The notes under the pieces were generated by a model. It made no database searches. It was not told the origin of the DNA and saw only the letters and a program-made list of their open reading frames with translations. A program made the position numbers and the translations under genes. 7,907 nt of DNA, taken from positions 1-7,907 of the forward strand of contig JAPKCE010000074.1 of the NCBI GenBank assembly GCA_028823075.1. The letters are read 5' to 3'. Of this stretch, positions 1 through 6,337 are shown piece after piece. The stretch's first letter is position 1; each line of letters starts with the position of its first letter. This DNA comes from Myxococcota bacterium (GTDB taxonomy: Bacteria; Myxococcota; UBA4151).

Positions 1-440
1 CCGGCCCGTCTGAGCGTCGCGCGCGCGTCACTCCCGCAGGCCTCGCCCTCGGCTTGGCAGTGATCATCGCAACCGTCGCCGTTGTCGCGGTTTCCGTCGT
101 CACATTCTTCGCCTTCGTTCATTTCACGGTTACCGCAGTTGAGCAGCGACTCATCAAAGCAGGCGCGGTTACAACCGTCGCCATCTTCGCGGTTTCCGTC
201 GTCGCATTCTTCACCGTCGTCGATTTTTCCATCACCACAGATAGCGCGGTCTTCGATGACGCAACTCTTTGAGCAGCCGTCGCCGTTGCGCGGGTTGCCA
301 TCGTCGCAAGCTTCACCTTGTTCGACGACGTTGTTACCGCAGACTGCCGCGGGGGGGTCAACGGTACCGTCGCCTCCATCGGCAGAAAGTGTACAGGCGG
401 TTGAAGTCAAAAAGGCGATCATCGTAAGGCGTTGAAACAT
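1..440 (-). CDS. Cysteine-rich DUF4215-repeat lipoprotein (5' part, truncated by window edge)
   Basis: The frame is open from ATG 440-438 to the left edge (146 codons), so the C-terminus lies outside the window. A GAGGA ribosome-binding site lies about 7 bases upstream of the start. The N-terminus has a short charged/hydrophobic stretch ending in STA-C16, which I read as a lipoprotein signal, although Ser at -3 is not the ideal lipobox residue. Three 34-residue repeats follow, starting at Cys34, Cys68 and Cys102. Each has the pattern CGxxxxxxGExCDDGNxxxGDGCxxxC with four cysteines and a run of Asp/Gly. This is the DUF4215 / Myxococcus cysteine-rich repeat, found in secreted or surface proteins of Myxococcota; its function is not established. 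The acidic loops might bind a cation (inference). A further cysteine at 135 begins non-repeat sequence. The gene is divergent from the small Cys-rich lipoprotein at 603. Confidence 0.85.
   Translation of the reverse strand, partial: MFQRLTMIAFLTSTACTLSADGGDGTVDPPAAVCGNNVVEQGEACDDGNPRNGDGCSKSCVIEDRAICGDGKIDDGEECDDGNREDGDGCNRACFDESLLNCGNREMNEGEECDDGNRDNGDGCDDHCQAEGEACGSDARATLRRA
36..341 (-). repeat. Three tandem 102-bp coding repeats (DUF4215 units)
   Basis: Three in-frame units of 102 bases (34 codons) correspond to 341-240, 239-138 and 137-36. Two 47-base segments at 71-117 and 173-219 match at about 41 positions by eye, including a shared GCGGTTTCCGTCGTC core. The units encode residues 34-67, 68-101 and 102-135 of the lipoprotein. 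The regular period and high nucleotide similarity suggest growth by unequal crossover or slippage, so copy number may vary between strains. Confidence 0.85.
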
Positions 441-602
441 GTTGGTTCCTCGTTGCAGAATTAGGCGGCAAACACTGCCCCAGCACCCTACAGGACGCAA
501 GAGTTCCTTCTCCGATAAACTCTAACCTGCCTGTTGCCTCGGGCAAGCACCGAGGGTAGGGTTTGTTCGCTGCTAATCAAGGTGGTGTAGAAGGACGAAT
601 GA
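441..602. promoter_or_regulatory. Divergent intergenic region with two alternative hairpins
   Basis: These 162 bases separate the divergent starts at 440 (minus) and 603 (plus), so promoters for both genes should lie here. I see no convincing -35/-10 pair in either direction. At 537-555, CCTCGG and CCGAGG form a perfect 6-bp stem with a 7-base loop. An overlapping alternative at 534-546 pairs TTGCC with GGCAA around a 3-base loop, and the two cannot form at once. Neither is followed by a T-run, so they are not obvious terminators. They could be an operator or leader structure, or chance. Confidence 0.4.
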
Positions 603-953
603 ATGCGCGTGTTATCGCTGTTGGTTTTGACCCTGATCACCGCTTGTGGAGCATGGGACTCTACCAAGAACCTCAATGCCTTAGACGACCAAGAGCTTGA
701 GGCCTTATGCAGTCACTTCTACGATCTAGCAGGAGGCGAAGAGCGCCAGCAAACCTGTAGTGCCGAGGGTTTGGAGTATCAGGCAGTACTGGGTGAGCGG
801 GAGAGCGAAATCGCTGCTTGCAAGGCGAAGGAACGCCCAGCCTGTGCAACCCAGTTGCTCGAAGATTGTGTGGACAGCTTAGAGGGGTCTCTTTGTGCTG
901 ATATGAACACCGATGCCTGTCGAACCTATGTCGACTGTGAGCTCGGAACCTAG
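603..953 (+). CDS. Small cysteine-rich lipoprotein of unknown function
   Basis: This 116-residue protein starts at ATG 603, with GAAGGA at 590-595 placed 7 bases upstream. It opens with a classic lipoprotein signal: Arg2, a hydrophobic core, and lipobox I-T-A-C15. The mature part is acidic and probably mainly helical, with eight further cysteines at 36, 52, 73, 81, 89, 98, 106 and 112. The even number would allow four disulfides in the periplasm. I recognise no domain. The stop is followed after 26 bases by the barrel-thioredoxin gene, which has its own strong ribosome-binding site, so the two are probably co-transcribed. The protein could be a substrate or partner of that thioredoxin domain (inference from context only). 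An out-of-frame ATG at 599-601 overlaps the start region. Confidence 0.75.
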   Translation: MRVLSLLVLTLITACGAWDSTKNLNALDDQELEALCSHFYDLAGGEERQQTCSAEGLEYQAVLGERESEIAACKAKERPACATQLLEDCVDSLEGSLCADMNTDACRTYVDCELGT

Positions 954-968
954 GTTTAGACCCTGGGT

Positions 969-975
969 AAGGAGG
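969..975 (+). promoter_or_regulatory. Strong Shine-Dalgarno site of the barrel-thioredoxin gene
   Basis: The site reads AAGGAGG and ends 4 bases before ATG 980. It is the best ribosome-binding site in the window and fixes that start. It follows the stop codon of the upstream lipoprotein by 15 bases, so the downstream gene can be translated independently within one transcript. Confidence 0.8.
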
Positions 976-979
976 ACGA

Positions 980-2515
980 ATGTTACAACGAATGAGTGGT
1001 CTTATGCTGGCCCTCGGAACTATTTTAGGCGCTCAAACGGCTCAGGCCCAATGTGCGACTTGCGGTAACCCGGCGCTCACCGCCGGGGCCTCAGATTTGG
1101 GCAAAGCGCTGGGCGAGGACGTGGTTGAGACCACCGCTTTGACCTTGAGCGCTAGCTATTCCTTCACTCAATTCGATGATTTCATCGACGAGTCTAAAGG
1201 TCATGGGCCCGCCGATCTCGGTGATGTCGACCTCGGTGCAGACTATAAGTTACAACTGCATGTTTTCGTCGTTAACGCCGAGGTTAGCCATCCGGTGGGC
1301 TTGGCTGCGAGCTTGGCAATACCCTACGGTATCGCCGCGTACACCAAAGACGGGGAAGATGGCTCGGACCCCGGGCTGGCCGATATTGAAACCCGTCTGA
1401 GAATGGACATGAACAAGCTGTTCGGTATGTGGAACAAGGGCGCTAAACCGCGGCTCAACATCTCTTTAGGCGCTGTCGCACCGACCGGCGCCTTTGTCGC
1501 CAGTTCGGATATTGCCAGCACCGACCGTTACGTTAGCTTGGGGCGCGGTGTGCCCTGGGGCTTGGCCGAGTTTGATCTGCGCGGCTACACTAAGAGCGGT
1601 GCCGGTTGGTATGTCTCGGGTGGTCTTCGCAAAGCCTTACAAGTGTATGAGGGCCTCAACGAATATAAGTTCGACTGGGGCAATGAATACCGCTTGTCTG
1701 TCGGTGGCAGCGGTCAGATTATTCCTAAAAAGATGGGTTTTGGTCTGGGCCTGGATTGGAACGTTCGCGGAACGAGCTTGGCCGAGGGTGTGGAGTTCCC
1801 CAACGGTGGCGGGCAGGATATCACTGCCAGCGGCACCTTGCAGGGGCGGCTTCCCGGCGGCCTGATGGGTAGCATTGGCCTGCGTTACCCTCTGATCTAT
1901 CGCGTGCGCGGCATTCAAGTTATTCCGGACCCGAACGTCTTTGCCGGGATCGCTTACCGAATCGGCGGTTCTAAGACGGTGAAAAAGGGTGGCGCTGTAC
2001 CTGCTCCGCCCAAGCCCAACGTACTTCCCGGAGAGGTGCCCACCGACCCCGTTCTGCTTGCTTTGCTTGGCGACAACAAAGTCACCATCATCGACTACTG
2101 GGCTGAATGGTGCGTAAACTGCATGCGTTTGATGCCCCATATTAAAGCATGGGAGCGTAACAACCCTCAGACCACCGTCGCCAAGATGGATGCTACAAAA
2201 TGGGACGTCGAGGCCTTCAAGCGTTTCTTGCCGGCGACCCCGGAACTTCCCGCGTTGGATATTTATGGCGCTGATAAAAAACTGATTATCCGGCTTGGCG
2301 GTACTGATGTCTTTAAGTTCCGTGATTACCTGCCGAAAGGCAGTGATAATGGCTATCCTGAAGGCTGGAAAGGTCCCGGGGAAGCCGGAGCTGACAAGGA
2401 CAGCGAGGAAGCTAAAAGTGACAAGCCGCAATCGCCGACGGTAGCGAAGCCGCAGGCAGTGACGGTGGATGAGGCCGCCGCTACCGATGCGCTCACGACG
2501 ACTGAGAGCCCGTAG
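980..2515 (+). CDS. Probable outer-membrane beta-barrel protein fused to a C-terminal thioredoxin domain
   Basis: The protein has 511 residues. Residues 1-23 are a Sec signal peptide with likely cleavage at AQA|Q, so the mature protein begins QCATCGN with a CxxC at Cys25/Cys28. Residues about 50-330 show alternating hydrophobic/polar strands rich in Gly, Tyr, Trp and Phe, separated by Asp/Gly-rich turns, ending in an aromatic strand (FAGIAYRIG). This looks like an outer-membrane barrel, but I cannot name its family. A Pro-rich linker (about 335-357) leads to a thioredoxin fold at about 355-455. There, D372 matches the buried Asp of thioredoxin, W377-C378-V-N-C381 is the active site, and P424 in ELPAL fits the cis-proline. 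The nearest analogue is the periplasmic C-terminal domain of DsbD. A charged low-complexity tail of about 50 residues ends the chain. The likely role is thiol-disulfide exchange at the outer membrane (inference). It follows the Cys-rich lipoprotein by 26 bases. Confidence 0.8.
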   Translation: MLQRMSGLMLALGTILGAQTAQAQCATCGNPALTAGASDLGKALGEDVVETTALTLSASYSFTQFDDFIDESKGHGPADLGDVDLGADYKLQLHVFVVNAEVSHPVGLAASLAIPYGIAAYTKDGEDGSDPGLADIETRLRMDMNKLFGMWNKGAKPRLNISLGAVAPTGAFVASSDIASTDRYVSLGRGVPWGLAEFDLRGYTKSGAGWYVSGGLRKALQVYEGLNEYKFDWGNEYRLSVGGSGQIIPKKMGFGLGLDWNVRGTSLAEGVEFPNGGGQDITASGTLQGRLPGGLMGSIGLRYPLIYRVRGIQVIPDPNVFAGIAYRIGGSKTVKKGGAVPAPPKPNVLPGEVPTDPVLLALLGDNKVTIIDYWAEWCVNCMRLMPHIKAWERNNPQTTVAKMDATKWDVEAFKRFLPATPELPALDIYGADKKLIIRLGGTDVFKFRDYLPKGSDNGYPEGWKGPGEAGADKDSEEAKSDKPQSPTVAKPQAVTVDEAAATDALTTTESP

Positions 2516-2872
2516 AATAGTAAGAACGGATGGCGTGACGCAAAAGGGGTGATCTCTGATCATCAATGGGAGTTCTTAGTGGCTCGTATTATCCAGGGCG
2601 CTCACCTTGTAATTACTGCCCTCCATAACCGATGGGCGGAGTCTTGACGTTTGGGCTACTCTGTTGCGGGCTCCGGGCTCATCTGCAACACCGCTGTTGG
2701 TTACGGCCGTCAGGGTTGACGCTGATAGGTCGGCCTCTCCTTGAGATTAGCGACCATTAGGGCGTTCTTCGAATGCCGATAGAGCGCAGCTGAAAAGCCG
2801 GGAATGATAAGTTCCTTGCTATCAATTCGACCCCATTCGATGAGCCGGCGGGCAGGCAGTTTTGGAGAGAAC
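2516..2872. other. 357-base intergenic region without a convincing gene
   Basis: Only short ATG frames occur here (20 codons at 2566, 42 codons at 2632), with no ribosome-binding site, so I do not call them genes. Structures seen: an inverted repeat TAAGAAC (2521-2527) / GTTCTTA (2572-2578) just after the upstream stop codon, enclosing a small hairpin TGATC-TCT-GATCA at 2550-2562; and competing pairings TGTTGC (2662-2667) with GCAACA (2685-2690), or CAACA (2686-2690) with TGTTG (2695-2699). TTGACG hexamers at 2644 and 2716 resemble -35 boxes, but neither has a good -10 partner at the usual distance. The region should hold the end of the upstream transcript and the phoD promoter. Confidence 0.5.
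2864..2867 (+). promoter_or_regulatory. Shine-Dalgarno site that sets the PhoD start
   Basis: GGAG lies 5 bases before ATG 2873. It favours this start over the in-frame ATGs at 2804 and 2840. Starting at 2873 places the twin-arginine motif at residues 7-8, which is normal for a Tat signal, whereas the longer versions would bury it behind 12 to 23 extra residues. Confidence 0.75.
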
Positions 2873-4324
2873 ATGACATCACCCTTCGGTCGTCGCGAGT
2901 TTTTACGCTTGAGCAGCGTCGCGGTGGTTGCCGGTTCGGGCTTGTTGAGCGCCTGCTCGACGCCGGACGAACCTGAGTTGCCGTCGACCTGTGGACAAGA
3001 GGCGGACGACGGGGGCGAAGCTTTGGGCTTGGACCCGCTGCTCACACCTCTCGATGAGGCCCTGTTCCCTTTGCCGCCGCAGGCCGGCGCGATGCGTTCC
3101 GATTCGGTGCTGCTTTGGGGGTATGCGCTCGGGCTTGAGAGCATCGAGCTCAAGGTGTGGCGCGGCGGTGATGAACAACGTTTCTTGGTCCTTGAGCGCG
3201 AGATTGAGCTGACAGAGGGCTACGCTAAGGTCGATTTGCAAGGCTTGTCGGCCGGGCTTTGGTACGATTATGCGTGGTTCGCAGCGGCTGATGATGGCGT
3301 TACGAGGCGTAGCACAGCAGGTCGCTTTCGAACGGCCTTTGCAGCGGGGTGCGCCGAGCCGATAAAAGTGGTTGCGACCGCATGCACGCACCGTCGTTAC
3401 GCACCCTTTCACAGTCTAGAGTTGATGGCAGAAGAGCAGCCGGATCTGTTTTTGCAGCTTGGTGATATGAGCTACAATGATGGTGCACGCAGCCAGGCAG
3501 ATTATCGCCAGCGCTGGCATGAAGCGCTTAGTGACCCTGGCTACCGCGCCCTGCTTCCGGCCTGCGGAATGTACGCCACTTGGGACGACCATGAGATCGT
3601 CGACTCCGGCACCTATTATCAAACGGGCGAGACGCGACGCCGTATCGCCACTGAGGCCTGGTTTGAGACCATCGCCGTACCGCGCCTGGGCGGCGACCGC
3701 TTTTGGGATAGCTACACCTGGGGCGACACCGCCGAGTTCTTTGTGCTTGATTGCCGTAGTGAACGCCAGCCGGCGACTCGGCGTGATGCCGACGCCATCT
3801 ATTTGAGCCGTGCTCAGATGGACTGGTTAAAACAGGCTCTTAAGGCGAGTCAAAGCGTCTGGAAGGTGATCGCCAATTCGGTGCCCATGACCAATTGGCC
3901 GCCGGCCATGATCGTTGAGGGTGATCGCTGGGAAGGCTATCAGGCGCAGCGTCAAGAGCTGCTCGACTTTATCGCTTCCGAAGGCATCGAGGGCGTGCTC
4001 GTCGTCGGCGGTGATTTTCATTGTGGCGGCGTCAGTCGGCTTGAACCCGAAGGCCCGTCGTCCGTTATTTTTGAGGTGCTCGTGGGTCCGGGCGCCAACG
4101 GCGGAAACCCCATTGGCTATCTGTTTCAAGAAGGTTCGGAAGCTGAGAGGTCACGCATCTTTGGCCAAGGTCAGTTCGCGTTTTTACATCACGGCATGTC
4201 GACGACAACATTGGATTTCGACGCCCAGGCGAAGAGCGTTCATGTGCGCTTTAAGGACCCGGAAAACGAAGCATTACGCTTCGCAGCGACCATTTTTACC
4301 GATGGACGAATCGTCAACGGCTAA
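2873..4324 (+). CDS. phoD: PhoD-family phosphatase/phosphodiesterase, Tat-exported lipoprotein
   Basis: The protein has 483 residues from ATG 2873. Its N-terminus, GRREFLRL followed by a hydrophobic stretch and L-S-A-C28, combines a twin-arginine signal (Arg7-Arg8) with a lipobox, so it should be exported folded and then lipid-anchored. Residues about 70-160 fit the PhoD N-terminal beta domain. The metallophosphatase core follows: Cys171 in TACTHRRY (the PhoD iron-ligand cysteine), Asp198 in GDMSYND, the DDHE signature at 238-241, Asn335 in IANS, and Asp381/His383 in GGDFHCGG. Known PhoD enzymes cleave phosphomonoesters and phosphodiesters using Fe3+ and Ca2+, and they carry Tat signals because the metal is inserted before export. 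All expected core residues appear present, so it is probably active. The substrate is unknown; phosphate scavenging is the usual role. No Pho box was recognised upstream. Confidence 0.88.
   Translation: MTSPFGRREFLRLSSVAVVAGSGLLSACSTPDEPELPSTCGQEADDGGEALGLDPLLTPLDEALFPLPPQAGAMRSDSVLLWGYALGLESIELKVWRGGDEQRFLVLEREIELTEGYAKVDLQGLSAGLWYDYAWFAAADDGVTRRSTAGRFRTAFAAGCAEPIKVVATACTHRRYAPFHSLELMAEEQPDLFLQLGDMSYNDGARSQADYRQRWHEALSDPGYRALLPACGMYATWDDHEIVDSGTYYQTGETRRRIATEAWFETIAVPRLGGDRFWDSYTWGDTAEFFVLDCRSERQPATRRDADAIYLSRAQMDWLKQALKASQSVWKVIANSVPMTNWPPAMIVEGDRWEGYQAQRQELLDFIASEGIEGVLVVGGDFHCGGVSRLEPEGPSSVIFEVLVGPGANGGNPIGYLFQEGSEAERSRIFGQGQFAFLHHGMSTTTLDFDAQAKSVHVRFKDPENEALRFAATIFTDGRIVNG
4263..4283 (-). 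terminator. Candidate intrinsic terminator of the convergent hydrolase gene
   Basis: Read on the minus strand, CGAAGC-GTAAT-GCTTCG (4283 to 4267) forms a perfect 6-bp stem with a 5-base loop and is followed directly by TTTT (4266-4263). It lies about 54 bases past the stop of the minus-strand hydrolase, inside the 3' end of phoD. The stem is short and the T-run only four bases, so strength is uncertain. On the plus strand the same stem has a five-T run ten bases after it, which is too far to count as standard. Confidence 0.35.
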
Positions 4325-4336
4325 CGCTGCGCTCGC

Positions 4337-6337
4337 CTACGGGCATGCGGAGTCGAGAGGCGCAGGAGCGCTGATGCGCGCACCTTCTGGCGTGCCGATG
4401 CTCGCTAAAAAGCAGGTGTATTGAAAGCGGGCACCCTCTTGGTTGAACAACACGTAATGCCCCTTGGTATTATCCGCGGCGTATTGGATCACCGCGGCTG
4501 TGCGGCCGTTGAGGTTATTCTTCACAGGGTAGGTCGTCGCCTCGCGCCCATCGAGTCGCAGCGCCCAAGGTAAGAAGGGTTCAACCTCCTCGCCGACCAG
4601 CGGAGCTTTTAGGTGGACGGCCAAGGCTGCCTCGGCGCGCGGGCTAAAGTAACCATCCAAAACCCCAGCGGGCATAAGAATATGTTTTGTTGGAATTCCC
4701 GGAAGAGGGTCGGCGACAAGGCGCTGGGCTTTGATCACCGGGTCAACCATATCCCAGACGTTCTGCATGGCGTGTATCAGGGGGTGGTTTCGCTGCATCC
4801 GGCGGCCGGGTTGCAGAACTGCCTGGAGGACGCCGGCGACGTCGAAGGGCTCCACCGCAGCGGTTGCAATTTCGGCCATCAAACCACCCGACCCGGAGAG
4901 CACGAAGGCTTTTAGGCGCGGGTCGACCGAAGCCCAGTTGACGCCGATGGTCGAGCCCATCGACTGGCCCATGCCGCTGAGGCGCTCGGGGTCGAAATGG
5001 GCCCCGCTTTGCCCGCCGAGGTCCAGCCCGTCAGCGATGTTACTTGGCACCAAGGTTTCAAGCATCAAGCGGCTGAGCAGGGTGAGCTCCATCACTGCGG
5101 CATTGAAGTTGGCGATGGACCCCGCGGCGTTTCCGGTTAGGTTGTAGAGCATGAGCCCTGTCGTGTCGGGGGGGCTGTTGCGGTTGCCGTGCAGCGGGAA
5201 ATCAAAACCCAGAGCTGCGACGCCGCGGCGCGCCATCCATTCGGCAGGGCCCGTTCCAGGTTCGGCGACCGGCGCATCATCGCGTTCTTCTTGCGGGCCG
5301 CGGTTAATGACCTGCATCCATTCACCACCCGATCCATGAGCGTAGATGGTTAGGGGGAAACCGGCCGCTGGTTGCTCCGACTTGGGCAGCGCAAGGACAA
5401 CGCGCATATCCTGGTAGCGCTGAATGTCCGGGTTACCGTTTGCATCCCAGGCAATGCGACCTTCGTCGGCCCGGGCGAAGGGCGGATTGCCGAGTTGGAT
5501 GCGCGGCATGGCGAGGCGAGCCGTATAAAGGATATAGGAAGCGCCTTCGTATTGGGTCTCTCGCCGTGTCCAGGCCTGGCTCATTTCGGGCAAGGGTTGG
5601 GTCTCCGACCAGTTGGCTAGACGTTGGGTGAGGGCCGAAGGGTCGGCGGTCGTAAAGACGCTGGCGGCGATCACTTTGTCGCTGTCCACACCATCGAGTT
5701 CGAGTTGTTCGCGCAGGTCCTTGAAGTTTTGTCGGGCTAGCTCTTCGCCTTCGATATCTTCAAATGCTTCGTGAAAGGCCTTTGAACGCCCTACACTTGC
5801 ACCATCGATGTCTTTCACGGCGTCGGTGACAACCAGTGCATAGCGGGTGTTCGGGCGGCGGATAAAACCCGGCACTGGCAAGGCAGCGAGCAGGTTCGTG
5901 GGCGCGTACAGGTCGCCCTCGGTGTCAAAACTGGTCTCGAGCGGAAATCGTTTGCCTCGGTCCGGGGAGGATGGGTCGATATCAACGAGAAAAACCGAAG
6001 AACCTGCGAGGCGACTGGCCTCGGGGCTTTGCGGTAGACTGGTCGCGTCAATCACTCCGGAGCTGTGGACGAAAACACCCGACGACAGACCCCATTTTCC
6101 GTCGAGAGCCTCTTCACCAGCAGCCAACCACATAGCGACCATAGACGCCGTCCAGTCACCCGGCCATTTCTCCAAATCCCAGGTGCCGTCTTTTTGAATG
6201 CGCATGTCGCTGGGGATCGGCAGCGACCAGAAGTCGCCGGCTGGGTCCCAGCGCATCTGTGTGCTGCGTTCTTCCCAAGCTGGATCGCAGGCAGCGACCA
6301 AGCTGAGAATAGCCATGATAAATGGTAGTCTGCGCAT
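4337..6337 (-). CDS. Large alpha/beta-hydrolase lipoprotein, lipase/esterase-like
   Basis: The protein has 666 residues. ATG 6337-6335 is preceded by GGGAG (6350-6346 on the minus strand). The signal peptide ends in lipobox V-A-A-C17. Residues about 25-310 form an N-terminal region with an IPSDMR...GTWDLEKWPG stretch and a segment (about 130-185, with TRYALVVTDAVKD) that resembles the N-terminal domain of bacterial surface lipases (Lipase_bact_N / VolA type; by-eye similarity only). The hydrolase fold follows: oxyanion-hole motif HGSGG at 334-338, nucleophile elbow G-Q-S459-M-G, candidate acid Asp561 in GVLDGYF and candidate base His627 in TKGHYVLF. Cys642 and Cys665 could form a C-terminal disulfide. 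The probable reaction is hydrolysis of carboxyl esters or lipids in the envelope or outside the cell; substrate unknown. It converges on phoD (12-base gap) and is divergent from the TPR gene. Confidence 0.8.
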   Translation of the reverse strand: MRRLPFIMAILSLVAACDPAWEERSTQMRWDPAGDFWSLPIPSDMRIQKDGTWDLEKWPGDWTASMVAMWLAAGEEALDGKWGLSSGVFVHSSGVIDATSLPQSPEASRLAGSSVFLVDIDPSSPDRGKRFPLETSFDTEGDLYAPTNLLAALPVPGFIRRPNTRYALVVTDAVKDIDGASVGRSKAFHEAFEDIEGEELARQNFKDLREQLELDGVDSDKVIAASVFTTADPSALTQRLANWSETQPLPEMSQAWTRRETQYEGASYILYTARLAMPRIQLGNPPFARADEGRIAWDANGNPDIQRYQDMRVVLALPKSEQPAAGFPLTIYAHGSGGEWMQVINRGPQEERDDAPVAEPGTGPAEWMARRGVAALGFDFPLHGNRNSPPDTTGLMLYNLTGNAAGSIANFNAAVMELTLLSRLMLETLVPSNIADGLDLGGQSGAHFDPERLSGMGQSMGSTIGVNWASVDPRLKAFVLSGSGGLMAEIATAAVEPFDVAGVLQAVLQPGRRMQRNHPLIHAMQNVWDMVDPVIKAQRLVADPLPGIPTKHILMPAGVLDGYFSPRAEAALAVHLKAPLVGEEVEPFLPWALRLDGREATTYPVKNNLNGRTAAVIQYAADNTKGHYVLFNQEGARFQYTCFLASIGTPEGARISAPAPLDSACP

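Noticed and set aside
119..379. Minus-strand 86-codon frame and plus-strand frames at 54-272 and 82-435
   Set aside because: They are shadows of the DUF4215 lipoprotein. Their low-complexity Thr/Ala/Ser/Val composition comes from the coding repeats read in wrong frames.
1637..2566. 309-codon minus-strand frame opposite the barrel-thioredoxin gene
   Set aside because: It lies antisense to a gene with clear signal peptide and thioredoxin motifs, shows no recognisable domain and has no plausible signal; it is a long shadow.
2566..2628. 20-codon plus-strand frame starting at ATG 2566
   Set aside because: It is very short, has no Shine-Dalgarno site and overlaps the inverted repeat.
2644..2721. 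TTGACG hexamers as promoters
   Set aside because: No acceptable -10 element is found 16-18 bases downstream of either, so a promoter call is not supported.
2632..2760. 42-codon plus-strand frame in the intergenic region
   Set aside because: It has no ribosome-binding site and no recognisable features; it is compatible with chance.
2804..2872. Extended N-terminus of PhoD from ATG 2804 or 2840
   Set aside because: It would push the twin-arginine motif to residue 30 or 18 and ignores the GGAG site before ATG 2873.
2903..3412. Minus-strand 169-codon frame opposite phoD
   Set aside because: It is antisense to well-supported PhoD motifs and has no domain signature.
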